A DNA stretch of 64,000 nt from JAKFEW01 sp036675505 (GTDB taxonomy: Bacteria; Cyanobacteriota; Sericytochromatia; S15B-MN24; JAQBPE01). Under the pieces are notes generated by a model. It was not told the origin of the DNA and did not search any database. It saw nothing but the letters and a program-made list of their open reading frames with translations. Location of the stretch: assembly GCA_036675505.1 (NCBI GenBank), contig JAKFEW010000090.1, positions 1 through 64,000 of the forward strand, written 5' to 3'. This document shows, piece by piece, positions 7,944 through 17,252 of this stretch; the first letter of the stretch is position 1, and every line of letters begins with the position of its first letter. Position numbers and translations under genes: made by a program.

Positions 7944-9520
7944 ACCGCCGGGGCCACGTCGGCCGCCTCGTCGGCGGCCACCTGGTCGGCGCGCGCCTGC
8001 GCACCGCGCATCGATTCCTGGACGTTCAGCGCCGTGCGGCCCGTCATTGCGATCGCGACGGTCACGAGGGTGCCGATCACGATGTACCAGGGCCACGCGA
8101 TGCCGAGGCCGGAGAACTGGATGGCGATGACGCTCACGATGCTCGCCACCGCGGCGATCAGGTTCGACCAGGTGTTGCCGCGGGTCTTGGTAAGGAAGGC
8201 GACCAGGAAGATGCCGAGCAGCGCGCCATAGAAGAAGGTCATGACGCCCAGCGCGATCGAGAGCAGGTCCGTCTTGGGGTTGGCCTCGTAGAACTTGAGC
8301 ACCAGCAGCGCCACCGCGATCAGCGCGGTGCCGATCACGGCCGTCATCACGCGCGAGACCTTCACGTAGTGGTCGACGGTGCCGTCGGTCTTGAAGTAGC
8401 GCTGGTAGAAATCCGTCACGGCGGTCGCGCTCATCGCGTTCATCGCCGAGGAGAGCGTCGACATCGCGGCGGCGAGCAGCGACGCGATCACCAGGCCCGC
8501 GAGGCCCGCCGGCAGCTGGTTGATCACGTAGTGCAGGAGGTAGTGGCCATTGCGGCCCTGCTCCTTGAGGGTCTGGGCGGTGAGCAGCATCGGATCGCCG
8601 GCCGGCAGGCGCGAGACGTAGACGAAGAGCAGCTGGCCGATGAAGATGAAGGTGATCGTGAAGGCCAGGCCCACGAAGCCGCTCATCCAGAGCGAACGCT
8701 TGCCCTCGCCGCTCTTCTTGCAGGTGAGCAGCCGCTGGACCATGTCGTGGTCCGTGCCATGGGTGGCCATCGTCAGGAAGAAGCCGCCGATGATCGCGGG
8801 GATCGCGTTGTAGGGGTTGAAGATCGGCGCGAAGCGGCCGTCCGCGGTCCACAGCGAGAAGTCGAAGACCGTGAACTTGCCGGCCGCCGCGATCGTGCCG
8901 AAGACGTCGCCGGCGCCGAGGCCGATGTTGGTCCAGAGGCTGATCAGCAGCGCCGCGACGCCGACGAGCATGATCGCGGCCTGGGCCACGTCGGTCCAGA
9001 TGACCGCGGTCATGCCGCCCGCGAACGTGTAGACCACGGTCGAGATGCCGAAGAACACGATCGACGAGGCCATGCTCATGCCCGTCGCCACGTTGATCGC
9101 GATCGACGCGATGAACAGGCGCGAGCCGTCCGCGAAGAGGCGCCCCACCAGGAACACGCCGGCCGTGGTGGTGTTGGTGGCGAGCCCGAAGCGTTCGAGC
9201 AGGAAGCCGTAAATCGTGTAGACCTTGAAGTGGTAGAACGCGCCGATGAAGACCGCCGCGAGCACGAAGCGCGCGATGATCGTGCCCACCGAGAACTGCA
9301 GGTAGGTCATGTCGCGCGTGAGGCCCTGTTCGGGCGCGCCGAGGAAGGTCGCGGCGCTGATCTCGGTCGCCACGAGCGAGAACAGGGCCGCCCACCACGG
9401 GATGTTCTGGCCGGCCAGGAAGTAGTCCTTGAGGTCGGTGGTCCGGCGGGCGTGCCAGAAGCCCATGCCGATCATGAACAGCAAATAGACGGCGATGACC
9501 ACCCAGTCCAAGGTCTTCAA
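7937..9520 (-). CDS. Sodium:solute symporter (SSS family)
   Basis: 527 residues from a TTG start at 9520 that lies 9 nt after GAGGAG; longer in-frame starts lack a ribosome site. The protein has about 13-14 membrane helices. Recognisable SSS features include the N-terminal DYFLAGQNIPWWAALFSLVATEIS segment type, the AGGMTAVIWTD loop, the MATHGTDHDMVQRLL region and the SSAMNAMSATAVTDFYQRY segment that carries Na+-site Ser/Thr residues. Family members move sugars, amino acids, pantothenate or sialic acids with Na+. The substrate is not evident; the sequence is closest in flavour to the sugar/inositol branch. The stop codon overlaps the phased repeats of the downstream phosphatase promoter. Confidence 0.92.
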   Translation of the reverse strand: MKTLDWVVIAVYLLFMIGMGFWHARRTTDLKDYFLAGQNIPWWAALFSLVATEISAATFLGAPEQGLTRDMTYLQFSVGTIIARFVLAAVFIGAFYHFKVYTIYGFLLERFGLATNTTTAGVFLVGRLFADGSRLFIASIAINVATGMSMASSIVFFGISTVVYTFAGGMTAVIWTDVAQAAIMLVGVAALLISLWTNIGLGAGDVFGTIAAAGKFTVFDFSLWTADGRFAPIFNPYNAIPAIIGGFFLTMATHGTDHDMVQRLLTCKKSGEGKRSLWMSGFVGLAFTITFIFIGQLLFVYVSRLPAGDPMLLTAQTLKEQGRNGHYLLHYVINQLPAGLAGLVIASLLAAAMSTLSSAMNAMSATAVTDFYQRYFKTDGTVDHYVKVSRVMTAVIGTALIAVALLVLKFYEANPKTDLLSIALGVMTFFYGALLGIFLVAFLTKTRGNTWSNLIAAVASIVSVIAIQFSGLGIAWPWYIVIGTLVTVAIAMTGRTALNVQESMRGAQARADQVAADEAADVAPAVG

Positions 9521-9609
9521 GCTTACATCCTCCTCGTGGCCCTCATTTTCACCCGCTTGCCCGATTCCGTCCATCGGTTCGGGTGGGTACAACGGGCGCG
9601 GAGGGCGTG

Positions 9610-10191
9610 ATGGCCATTTCGGGACGGCTCGGGCGGACGGTGCTCGCGATCGCGGTGGTGGCGATCGCCGCGGTGCCCGCCTGGGCGGCCGACGAGTTCC
9701 CGGACGTGGAGACGGGTGACGCCCCCTGGGGCCTCTTCGGGCGCTCGGTCTGGGCCAAGGTCTGGGTCGCGGCGCCGCCCAGGGCGGTCTTCGCGACGCT
9801 GACGGACTACGAGCGCTTCGACCAGTTCATGCCGCTCGTCGAGCGCGTGGACGTGCTCGAGCGCGGGCCGAAGCACGCCGTGCTCAGGTTCAAGATGCGC
9901 TACGCGCGGTGGTTCGACGTCGAGCAGACCGACCGCCGGGTGGTCCACCCCTATTCGCGCATCGATTACGTCGGCGTGAAAGGCCCGCTGCGGTCCGTGA
10001 CCGGCGACTGGCGCTTCGCGGCCGAGCGCGGCGGCACGCGGCTCACCTACCGGGCCCAGGTCGACCCCGGCGTGCCGGTGCCGGGCGTGCTGATGGGCGC
10101 GCTCGTGAAGCGCGGCCTGCCGGGGCTGCTGGACGGCGTGCGCCGGCGCACCGAGAGCGGCGGCACGTGGGTGAAGCGCGCGTTCCCCTGA
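9610..10191 (+). CDS. Secreted START/COQ10-like domain protein
   Basis: 193 residues with a signal peptide (cleavage near AAVPAWA|ADEF, residue ~27). The mature domain shows the helix-grip pattern of polyketide cyclase/COQ10-like START proteins: an early strand (VWVAAPPRAVFATLTDYERFDQFMP style, with the Asp-Tyr-x-x-x-x-x-Phe-x-Pro signature), a long sheet, and a C-terminal helix (GVLMGALVKRGLPGLL). These domains bind lipids or hydrophobic ligands. Export suggests a periplasmic lipid carrier. GGAGGG lies just upstream of the ATG. It converges on the pentapeptide gene with a 1-bp gap. Confidence 0.8.
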   Translation: MAISGRLGRTVLAIAVVAIAAVPAWAADEFPDVETGDAPWGLFGRSVWAKVWVAAPPRAVFATLTDYERFDQFMPLVERVDVLERGPKHAVLRFKMRYARWFDVEQTDRRVVHPYSRIDYVGVKGPLRSVTGDWRFAAERGGTRLTYRAQVDPGVPVPGVLMGALVKRGLPGLLDGVRRRTESGGTWVKRAFP

Positions 10192-10192
10192 G

Positions 10193-11695
10193 TCAGCCGG
10201 GCCGCTGGCGCGGCGAGCGCGGCGGCTCGGGCGGCGGACCCGGCGGCGCCACCGGCGGGCCGCCGGGGTTGGCCGGGTTGCCGGTGGTCTGGGAGGTGTG
10301 GATGCCCTTGACCTGGGGCATGTCCGCGTAGCGCGCCTTCTGCTCGCGCCGCACCACCTGCGAGGCGATCTCGGTGCCGCTCAGGATCGCGTCGGTGAGC
10401 ACCGCGCCGTCGAGGTTGGCGTCCCCCAGGTAGCACTCCGTGAGGTCGGCCTCGCGCAGGTTCGCCCCGCGCAGCATCGCCTTGCCGAGGTTCGCGCGCA
10501 CCAGCTTGGCCTTCCGCAAGTTGGCCTTCGAGAGGTCCGCGCCCTTGAGGTCGGCCTCGCCGAGGTCGGCCATCGTGAGATCGGCGTCGCGCAGGTCCGC
10601 CCGGCGCAGGTCCGCACGGTGCAGATCGGCCTTGTTGAGCTGGGCGCGGTTCATGATCGCGCCGCTCATCTTGGCGTGGTTGAAGCTGCCCTCGATCACG
10701 CGCGATTGGCTCAGGTTGGCGCGGACCATCTTGGCCCGGTCGAAGCTCACGCGGGTCAGGTCGAGGCGGCTGAGGTTGGCCTCGCCGAGGCGCGCTTCGT
10801 CGAGCCGGGCGCCCTCCATCGGCGTGCGCACGAAGTCGCGGCTGGGCACGGCCATCGTGAAGGTGGCGGCCGTGAGGTCCGCCCGGCGCATATCCGCCTG
10901 GGTCAGATTCGCGAAGGTCAGCGCCACTTCGGCCATGTCGCACCAGACCAGCTTGGCCTGCATGAAGCTCGCGCCGCGCAGCAGCGCCTGGGTGAGGTTC
11001 GAGCCCGAGAGGTCGGCGTTCGAGAAGTTCGCGCCCGTGAGGTCGGCGGCCATCAGCGTGGTGCCCGCGAAGCAGGCCCCCTCGCAGTCGGCCTGCTTGA
11101 GCACGGCTTCCGTGAGGTCCGCGCCGCCCAGGTATGCGCCTTTCAGGCTCGCGCCCTGGAAGTTCGTGCGCGAGAGGTTGCAGCGCGAGAGGTTCGCCCC
11201 GCTGAGGTTCGCGTTGGCGAAGTTCACGTCCGAGAGGTCGAAGCCGGCCATGTTGACGTCGCGCAGGTTGGCCTCCGAGAGGTTGGCCCCGCCGAAGTTC
11301 GCGCCGCTGAGCAGCGCGTCGGTGAGGTTGGCGCGGTGCAGGATGGCGCGTCCGAGGTTGGCCCACGAGAGGTCCGCGCCGCCCAGGAAGGCGCCCGTGA
11401 GGTTGGCTTCGGTGAGGTTGGCCCAGTCGAGGTCGGCGCCGCCGAGCTGGGCCTCGCCGAGGTCCGCGGCGCGCAGGTCGGCGCCGTGCAGGTTCGACCC
11501 CGCGAGGTTGGCGCGCTTGAGCACGACGCGTGGCGCGACCAGGCCCGAGAGGTCGCGCTCGGCCAGGTTCGCCTCATGCAGCGAGAGGTTGGCGGCGATC
11601 GCCGCCTCGGCCGTCTTGCGCCACGAGTTCTCGGGCTCGTCGTGCGCGTGGAGCACGACGTCGTACGGGTTGCGCTTGTAGATGGTCAGCTGCAC
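10193..11695 (-). CDS. Large pentapeptide-repeat protein
   Basis: 500 residues. After a ~40-residue N-terminal region (QLTIYKRNPYDVVLHAHDEP) almost the whole protein (about residues 40-440) is A(D/N)LXX pentapeptide repeats, roughly 75-80 in number, which fold as a right-handed quadrilateral beta-helix. The tail is Pro/Gly-rich. The GTG at 11695 is chosen because CCGGAGG sits 5 nt upstream; the more distal TTG would place the SD inside the gene. No signal peptide or membrane helix, so probably cytoplasmic. Some relatives mimic DNA and protect gyrase, but that role needs specific features I cannot verify here. Confidence 0.9.
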   Translation of the reverse strand: MQLTIYKRNPYDVVLHAHDEPENSWRKTAEAAIAANLSLHEANLAERDLSGLVAPRVVLKRANLAGSNLHGADLRAADLGEAQLGGADLDWANLTEANLTGAFLGGADLSWANLGRAILHRANLTDALLSGANFGGANLSEANLRDVNMAGFDLSDVNFANANLSGANLSRCNLSRTNFQGASLKGAYLGGADLTEAVLKQADCEGACFAGTTLMAADLTGANFSNADLSGSNLTQALLRGASFMQAKLVWCDMAEVALTFANLTQADMRRADLTAATFTMAVPSRDFVRTPMEGARLDEARLGEANLSRLDLTRVSFDRAKMVRANLSQSRVIEGSFNHAKMSGAIMNRAQLNKADLHRADLRRADLRDADLTMADLGEADLKGADLSKANLRKAKLVRANLGKAMLRGANLREADLTECYLGDANLDGAVLTDAILSGTEIASQVVRREQKARYADMPQVKGIHTSQTTGNPANPGGPPVAPPGPPPEPPRSPRQRPG

Positions 11696-11765
11696 GAGGA
11701 CCTCCGGGGACGTCTCCAACGTACCCCGCCGGCGGCCCGGTTGCCGTGATCCGTGCGGCGATGAC

Positions 11766-13508
11766 CTATTCGTCGTCCGCCGGGGCGCCGAGCGGGTCGG
11801 CCACGATCGCCACGGCCTTCACGCCGGGCTCCGCAGCCAGCCTGACCGTCCACGGCTGGGCTGCCGTGGCGTGGAACTGGTGGTAGCTCACGGACCAGGC
11901 CCGCTGGTTGCCCTCGGCCGCAGCGTTGGTGGCTATTTGCGGCCGGAGCTCGACCGGCACGCCGCTCGGGACGTTGCGCAAGTTGATCTGGCGGTACCGG
12001 AAGCGCGGGTCGGCGAGCACGATGTCGGCGGCGGCCAGGTTCGCGACGGCCCAGTCGCGGTAGACCTGCTCGAAGCTGGCGCCCCTGGCGCGCAGCACGG
12101 CCTCGACGCCAGCCTGGCCGGGCTCTTGCTCCTGGATGATCGCCCCCGGCGTGGTGTCGCCGAACCGGTCCATCAGGTAGCGCTGGAACAGGTAGCTCTG
12201 GCCATAACCTCCGCTCGTGTCGGGGTTCATCTTCGGCTCGAGCTGCAACTGGAAGTGGGGCACGCCCTCCAGGTAGGTGCTCACCCGGCTGGGGATGACC
12301 GTCTCCTCGGAGTTCCAGCCGTAACCCGCGATCTCCTTGGCGAGGTCCGCGAGGCCCTCGTCGACCCAGCTTTCCTCGTAGTTGAAATCGTTCTTCAAGC
12401 CCTTGTGGGAGAAGTTGATCATGTGCTGGAACTCGTGTGCCAGCGTGGCTTGCGCGAAGCCTTCGTCGGCCTGGTCGCCGGCCAGGTACTTGAGGTTGAC
12501 GTACACCACCTTGCGGCCCGCGGCGATCCCGTCGGCGCGCGGCATCATGGACGAGCCGTCGAAGTACCCGCCCACGCCTTCGAGCTGGGCGAGCACCACG
12601 CAGATATGCGGGTCGCCATCGCCGCCGTCCTCAGCCTCGTCGCCGAACGTCGCGCGGACCTTGTCGTAGATCCCCCCCTCCCACGCGGCGGCCATCCGCT
12701 CGAGCGCGGCCGTCGGTGGGGTCTCCGCGGCATCCACGTAGAAGTAAGCGTGCTCGGTGGCCTTCACGAGGGTGCAATCGACGTCGCTGTCCCGATCGTC
12801 AGCGAGCATATCGATGTCGAAGGTGGCCGTGCTGCCTTCTTCATAGGCCTGCGCGAGGCGCCGCCGCGGCGCCACGGGGCCGAGCCGGTACCCGCTTGCC
12901 ATCCGCTCGCGCAGCAGCGCTCGCCAGTCGGGCTCGATCGGCGGCTTGCGGGACGCGCCCTCGCGCAGCGACTCGCTGGTCCTGGGCGTTGAAGCCGGGA
13001 AGGCCGGATCCGGCGTGAAGGCGGAGGTCTCGAGCGTGAACTCGCCGTCGCCGCCGGTGCCGTAGACCGCCACCGTGAGCGTCTTGCCGGCCGGCAGCGC
13101 GATGGCGTCACCGCCGCCCTCGATGAGCGCGACGCCGGCGGGCATGGGCGCATCGGGCGCCACCGGCGCGCCGATCGGGGTCTCGGGCTCGCCGGGCGTG
13201 TCCGGCCCATCCGGTCCGTCTGGTTCGTCCGGCTCGTCCGGCCCGTCGCCGATCGGCGCGCTCGGATCGCTGTCGTCACCGCCCTTGCCGGGCGCGACGA
13301 TCGGCTGCGAGCTGGGGCGGCCGATCGGACGCGTGCTGGCGCCGGGCAGCGGCGCGCTGGATGCCGTCGCGCCGGGCAAGGCGGGGGCGCCGGGGGGCCG
13401 CACGTTCACGTCGTCGACGATCGTGCACGCGGCGGTCAGCAGCGTCAGCAGCGGCACCACGACCCGGCTAGCCCGGATCGCGCGTGTCGGTGTGTTCTCT
13501 TTGGTCAA
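11766..13508 (-). CDS. Gluzincin-like metallopeptidase lipoprotein (M30/hyicolysin-like)
   Basis: 580 residues from a TTG start 5-6 nt after GGGGAGG. The N terminus is a lipoprotein signal (LLTLLTAAC, Cys 28) followed by a Pro/Gly/Asp-rich linker (DEPDGPDGPDTP) to about residue 115. The catalytic domain has H358-E-F-Q-H362 (LAHEFQHMINF) and a downstream glutamate, E384, in EESWVDEGLADLA, as in gluzincins. The HEFQHMIN/DEGLA pair is typical of hyicolysin (M30)-like peptidases. It is likely an envelope or extracellular zinc protease. The divergent lipoprotein gene at 13650 shares its upstream region, which contains a TATAGC box (minus strand, about 13539-13545) and two TTAA repeats. Confidence 0.85.
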   Translation of the reverse strand: MTKENTPTRAIRASRVVVPLLTLLTAACTIVDDVNVRPPGAPALPGATASSAPLPGASTRPIGRPSSQPIVAPGKGGDDSDPSAPIGDGPDEPDEPDGPDGPDTPGEPETPIGAPVAPDAPMPAGVALIEGGGDAIALPAGKTLTVAVYGTGGDGEFTLETSAFTPDPAFPASTPRTSESLREGASRKPPIEPDWRALLRERMASGYRLGPVAPRRRLAQAYEEGSTATFDIDMLADDRDSDVDCTLVKATEHAYFYVDAAETPPTAALERMAAAWEGGIYDKVRATFGDEAEDGGDGDPHICVVLAQLEGVGGYFDGSSMMPRADGIAAGRKVVYVNLKYLAGDQADEGFAQATLAHEFQHMINFSHKGLKNDFNYEESWVDEGLADLAKEIAGYGWNSEETVIPSRVSTYLEGVPHFQLQLEPKMNPDTSGGYGQSYLFQRYLMDRFGDTTPGAIIQEQEPGQAGVEAVLRARGASFEQVYRDWAVANLAAADIVLADPRFRYRQINLRNVPSGVPVELRPQIATNAAAEGNQRAWSVSYHQFHATAAQPWTVRLAAEPGVKAVAIVADPLGAPADDE

Positions 13509-13578
13509 GGTAACCTCCCCAGGCGCGTCTGCCGACGACGCTATACCCGCCGCACGAAAGCTGGCGCCACCACGAAAT

Positions 13579-13593
13579 TTAATGCCGGCTTAA
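13579..13593. promoter_or_regulatory. Pair of TTAA half-sites spaced 11 bp
   Basis: TTAA begins at 13579 and again at 13590 (TTTAATGC-CGG-CTTAACGC). The pair lies between the divergent genes at 13508 (minus) and 13650 (plus) and has the 8+3 layout of OmpR/PhoB-class direct repeats. It is one of several such pairs in the window. Confidence 0.4.
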
Positions 13594-13649
13594 CGCCAAG
13601 ACATCGTTCAAGCCGTCAGCCAGCCGAGTTCTGGACGGACAACCGAGGT

Positions 13650-15521
13650 ATGACGTTCCCCCGGCGCCCCATCCGGATCACCCTGCTCGCCGCGAGTGCC
13701 CTGTTGCTGGGCTGTGGCCAGGCCGCGCCCAGCGCCGGCCCGGCGCTGCCGACAGGCGTCCCGGGCGCGACCGCGGTCGCGGAATCGCCGCAGCTCAGCG
13801 CCATCCGGCCGCTGGTGGGCACGGCCGGCACGCCGGCGCGCCAGGCGGATGCCCGGTCGGTCGCCTTCGGGCCGAACCTCTTCGATGCCGCCACCTGGGC
13901 GCCCGGGGCGCTCGCGGCCGCCCTCGACGGGGCCCTGCGCGCGTCCGAAGATCCGCTGGCCGCCGGGCGCTGGACGGACATCTACGACACCGACGCCGAT
14001 CGGGCCACCTACCGCGCCACGCTCGGCACCATCGCCGTCGAGGCCTACGACCCGAAGCGCTTCTTGCGCACGCTCGGCCTGACCGGCAACCCGCGCGGCC
14101 CGGGCCGCGACGACGACGCGATGCTGCGCGCCTGGCGGCTGACGGACTACCAGCCCGATCCGCGCTACTTCCCGGGCCCGGCGTCCGTGCGCGGCTGGCT
14201 GCAGAAGACGCTGTTGCGGGGCGCGCGCCTCTCGCCCGGCGCGATCGAGGGCCTCGACCGCGCCGCGACCGCGACCGTGATCCGGATGATGGAGAAAGCC
14301 GACCGGCTGGACCCGCACCCCTTCGGCGAGGAGTCCGACATCCTGCCGGGCGCCCGCCAGCCCGTGCTGCCCGCCGTCCGCTACGACGGCGTGGTGATGA
14401 CCGCGCGCGCGCCGCGCGCCTGGGGCCACGGCATCCACCAGGGCAGCATCGCGCCCGAGGCCACGGCGGCCTTCGGCACCTACGACATCGCGCGCCACCT
14501 GGGCTTCACCGACGCGCAGGCCCGCCACATCGCCGTCGAGGACTTCGACGTGGACCTCGACGCCACCCACTACCAGGACGACGGGCACGTGCGCAAGACG
14601 GCCTCCGGCACGGGCGGCGCGAACGGCGACATGCACTGGCACTTCAACCGGGCGAGGCCGGGCGAGGAAGACACGCGCCTCCAGGCTGCCAGGCTCCACC
14701 TGGCCCGCGCCGTGGCTTTCGCGCGCGACGGCCGCTACGACACGGCGGAGAACGAGCTCGGCATCGGCTTGCACAGCCTGCAGGACATGTTCAGCCACGG
14801 GCAGATCACGCCAATCAACCATGCCCTGGTCGGCGAGTTCCCGGACCTCGCCACCTACCACCCGACGGCAGCCTTCGAGACGCTGATCGCCACCGAGGGC
14901 TACATGAACCAGTACGTGAAGGCCCTCGGCCTCGCGCCCGCGCCGCGCGCCCTCTCGACCGGCACCGACGCGGGCGGCTTCGATCGCCCGGCCGCGATCG
15001 CCCGCATGGTCGGCGGCGACGCCGCCGGCGAGGCCCGCGCCCAGCTCGAGACGCTGCTTGCCACCTGGCCTGACGGCCTGGTCGCCTACCTGGACCGCCA
15101 CGGCGTGCTGATCGTGCTCGACCAGCCCGGCGCGCCCGCCACCGCCCGCGGCTTCGGGCGCGACCTCGACGGCGACGGCCGCGTCTCGCCCGGGCAGTGG
15201 GTGGACGTGGACGGGGATGGCGAGCACGCGGCGCATGAGACCGAGGACGCGTTGCCCGACGGCCGCAGCTGGACGCAGGTGCCGGCCGGCTACGACCCGG
15301 CGCGCCGGATGATCTGGCTCTCCGCGGACGACCTGGCGTCGCTGCCCGCGCGCCTGCGGCACGAGGCGGTGCATGCGGCGGATGACCTGCTTTCGCGGGA
15401 TCCGGCGTTGGGCGAGCGCTGGCAGCGCTTCCGCGACCACGCGTTCCGGCTGGCCCGCCGCAGCGGGGCGATCGCCTTCGCCGAGCGCGACGTGGCCGAG
15501 CACCTGGCGGAGACGCTCTAG
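13650..15521 (+). CDS. Lipoprotein with two candidate zinc sites (PLC-like and HExxH)
   Basis: 623 residues; lipobox LLLGCG with Cys 22. The central part has His/Asp clusters like those of zinc-dependent phospholipase C/S1-type nucleases: a His near residue 260, ARHIAVEDFDVDLDATHY, M-H329-W-H331-F, and H375-S-L-Q-D379-M-F-S-H383. Next come two Asp-rich calcium-type loops (DLDGDGRVSPGQW ~506, DVDGDGE ~520). The C terminus has H571-E-A-V-H575 followed by AADDLL and later Glu residues, which resembles a short zincin. No close named family was recognised, so hydrolase function is inferred from the metal motifs. The start has only a modest SD (CGAGG). Confidence 0.75.
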   Translation: MTFPRRPIRITLLAASALLLGCGQAAPSAGPALPTGVPGATAVAESPQLSAIRPLVGTAGTPARQADARSVAFGPNLFDAATWAPGALAAALDGALRASEDPLAAGRWTDIYDTDADRATYRATLGTIAVEAYDPKRFLRTLGLTGNPRGPGRDDDAMLRAWRLTDYQPDPRYFPGPASVRGWLQKTLLRGARLSPGAIEGLDRAATATVIRMMEKADRLDPHPFGEESDILPGARQPVLPAVRYDGVVMTARAPRAWGHGIHQGSIAPEATAAFGTYDIARHLGFTDAQARHIAVEDFDVDLDATHYQDDGHVRKTASGTGGANGDMHWHFNRARPGEEDTRLQAARLHLARAVAFARDGRYDTAENELGIGLHSLQDMFSHGQITPINHALVGEFPDLATYHPTAAFETLIATEGYMNQYVKALGLAPAPRALSTGTDAGGFDRPAAIARMVGGDAAGEARAQLETLLATWPDGLVAYLDRHGVLIVLDQPGAPATARGFGRDLDGDGRVSPGQWVDVDGDGEHAAHETEDALPDGRSWTQVPAGYDPARRMIWLSADDLASLPARLRHEAVHAADDLLSRDPALGERWQRFRDHAFRLARRSGAIAFAERDVAEHLAETL

Positions 15522-15527
15522 GCGGGC

Positions 15528-16580
15528 TCAGGCGGGTGGCGGCGCCGTCGACTGTCGCCGCACCAACGCGATGGGGACCTCGACGTGGCGGGCGAACCGC
15601 TGGCCCGATTCCATCTGTTCGACCACGAGCCGGACGGCGCATGCGCCCTTCTCGCGGACGTTCTGGTCGATCGTCGTCAAGCCGGGCCCGATGTAGGCGC
15701 TGGTGTGGATGTTGTCGAACCCCACGATCGAGAAGGCCGCCGGCACCTGCCTGGCACGCTCATGGGCGGCCCGCAGCAGGCCGACGGCCAGGATGTCCGC
15801 CGTGGCCACCACGGCCGTGATGGTATTCGACTCGAGGAAGATCGAGCGGCCGATCTGGTACCCGCCTTCCGGCGACAGGTCGCCCCCGAAGAGCCAATCC
15901 TGGCGGAACGGGACGCCCAGATCGGCGAGGGCCTTTCGATAGCCCTCCCGGCGCGCGTGATAGACGTGGAGGGGTTGCTGCAAGGCCTTGGGATACGGTA
16001 CACCCTCGGCGAAGGCGATGCGCCGGTGGCCGAGGTCGAGCAGGTGCTTCGTCGCCAGGTAGGCGCCCTGGCGATCGTCGATTCCGACGCTGCTGAACGG
16101 CCCGGGCTGTGCGGCCGAGCCGTCGAGCACGGTGACGGGCAGGTCCGTGCGCGCGAGCGCCTCGAAGACGGCCTCGGGGTGGCGTCCCACCAGGAGCAAA
16201 CCTCCGAGCTTGCGCTCGCGCAGCCAGGCCTCGAGTTCCTGTTCCGGGTCGTAAGGCGCCAGGCAAGTCTGGTAGCCGAGGTGGTCGGCGGTTTCCTCGA
16301 TGTTCGCGATCAGCTCGCTGAAGTAGGGGTTGTGGGCGAGCAGCGTCTCCCAGCGGGAGCGCCCGAGCAAGGCCGGCAAGGCGATCCCGACGGCCCCGCT
16401 CTTCGGGCGGGAGCGGCGTTTCCCCGGCACATGCACGTAGCCGACGTCGCGCGCCAGGGCGAGGACGCGGGCCCGGGTCTCGTCCGAGGCCTTGCCCGCG
16501 CCGTTGAGGATGTTGGACACCGTGGCGATCGACACCCCGGAAAGCCTGGCGATATCCCGAATGTTGGGCTTACTCGGCAT
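15528..16580 (-). CDS. LacI-family transcriptional regulator
   Basis: 350 residues from the ATG at 16580. The N terminus is a typical LacI helix-turn-helix (NIRDIARLSGVSIATVSNILNG, residues ~4-25) with the hinge and a periplasmic-binding-protein-like sensor domain (VGIALPALL..., ELIANIEETADHLGYQT, GIDDRQGAYLATKHLLDLGHRRIAFA, SIVGFDN). Members repress sugar or nucleoside catabolic genes until a ligand binds. No catabolic gene sits beside it, so the target is unknown. The ATG has no clear SD. An extended -10 ends 11 nt upstream, so the leader is at most a few bases; the GTG immediately before the ATG (16583) could be the true start. Confidence 0.92.
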   Translation of the reverse strand: MPSKPNIRDIARLSGVSIATVSNILNGAGKASDETRARVLALARDVGYVHVPGKRRSRPKSGAVGIALPALLGRSRWETLLAHNPYFSELIANIEETADHLGYQTCLAPYDPEQELEAWLRERKLGGLLLVGRHPEAVFEALARTDLPVTVLDGSAAQPGPFSSVGIDDRQGAYLATKHLLDLGHRRIAFAEGVPYPKALQQPLHVYHARREGYRKALADLGVPFRQDWLFGGDLSPEGGYQIGRSIFLESNTITAVVATADILAVGLLRAAHERARQVPAAFSIVGFDNIHTSAYIGPGLTTIDQNVREKGACAVRLVVEQMESGQRFARHVEVPIALVRRQSTAPPPA

Positions 16581-16591
16581 CACAGGGCCCC

Positions 16592-16600
16592 AGTATAACA
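16592..16600 (-). promoter_or_regulatory. Extended -10 promoter TGTTATACT
   Basis: Read toward the LacI gene, TGT is joined directly to TATACT, giving the TGn-TATAAT type of extended -10 that does not need a -35. It lies 11 nt before the ATG at 16580. Confidence 0.55.
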
Positions 16601-16636
16601 AACGCGCACGGCGGTCCGGCCCGCCCGGCCCTGGGC

Positions 16637-17179
16637 TCAGCGCTCGATGGCCGGCCCGGCTGGCGGCGTCACGGCGCCGTTGGTGAAGTCGAAGACGAAG
16701 ACCCCGTCCGCCCCGCCGTCCAGGAGCGGGCCCACCAGCTGCTTGAAGCGTTCATGCGCGGGGTCGAACGGCTTGGCGTGGTCGTTGCCGACGTAGTAGT
16801 CGCGATCCGCGAGGTTGGCGAAGGTGAGGATGAAGCAATGGGTGAAGCCCTTGTTCACGTTTTCGAGGCTGTTGTTCGTGCCGTACCGGAACGACTTGAT
16901 CAGCGGACGCCCGGTGCCGGCATCCACGGAGAGCGTCCGGAGCCGCTTGAACGCGTCGACGACCTCCGTGATCTGGGCAGCCGACGCGGTGGGCTTGAAC
17001 TTGAACGAAACGACGTGGACGACCCGGCCCTCGGCCGCGGCATCCGCCCGGGAGGCCACGACCGCCTCGCCCCGCTGCGGGTCCGCGGCGGTGGCTGCCG
17101 GCTTGTCGCAGCCCGCCAACACCATGGCCGAGGCCAGGCCGGCCACCAGGGACTGGGTCAGGTTCGGGAGGTTCATCAT
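16637..17179 (-). CDS. Dabb-domain (stress-responsive A/B barrel) lipoprotein
   Basis: 180 residues with a lipobox (SAMVLAGC, Cys ~24 counting from the ATG at 17179). The mature part begins with a short spacer and then a Dabb domain: VVHVVSFKFKPTAS, helix ITEVVDAFKRL, GTNNSLENVNKGFTHCFILTF, and a YYVGNDHAKPFD-type segment, followed by PAHERF. Dabb domains form dimeric alpha/beta barrels. Secreted lipoprotein versions occur in heterotrophic bacteria but have no settled role. Two adjacent ATG codons (17179, 17176) are both compatible with the AAAGG at 17185-17189. Confidence 0.85.
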   Translation of the reverse strand: MMNLPNLTQSLVAGLASAMVLAGCDKPAATAADPQRGEAVVASRADAAAEGRVVHVVSFKFKPTASAAQITEVVDAFKRLRTLSVDAGTGRPLIKSFRYGTNNSLENVNKGFTHCFILTFANLADRDYYVGNDHAKPFDPAHERFKQLVGPLLDGGADGVFVFDFTNGAVTPPAGPAIER

Positions 17180-17252
17180 CAAGACCTTTCTCGCGGGGCG
17201 GGGAGGATAGCTCGCGAGGAAGATTGTATGAATCAGGCACCTTCCGTAGGTC

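Noticed and set aside
10298..11749. Long open frame with repetitive VRAREV-like sequence opposite the pentapeptide gene
   Set aside because: It is the antisense of the pentapeptide repeats; periodicity comes from the real gene's A(D/N)LXX codons.
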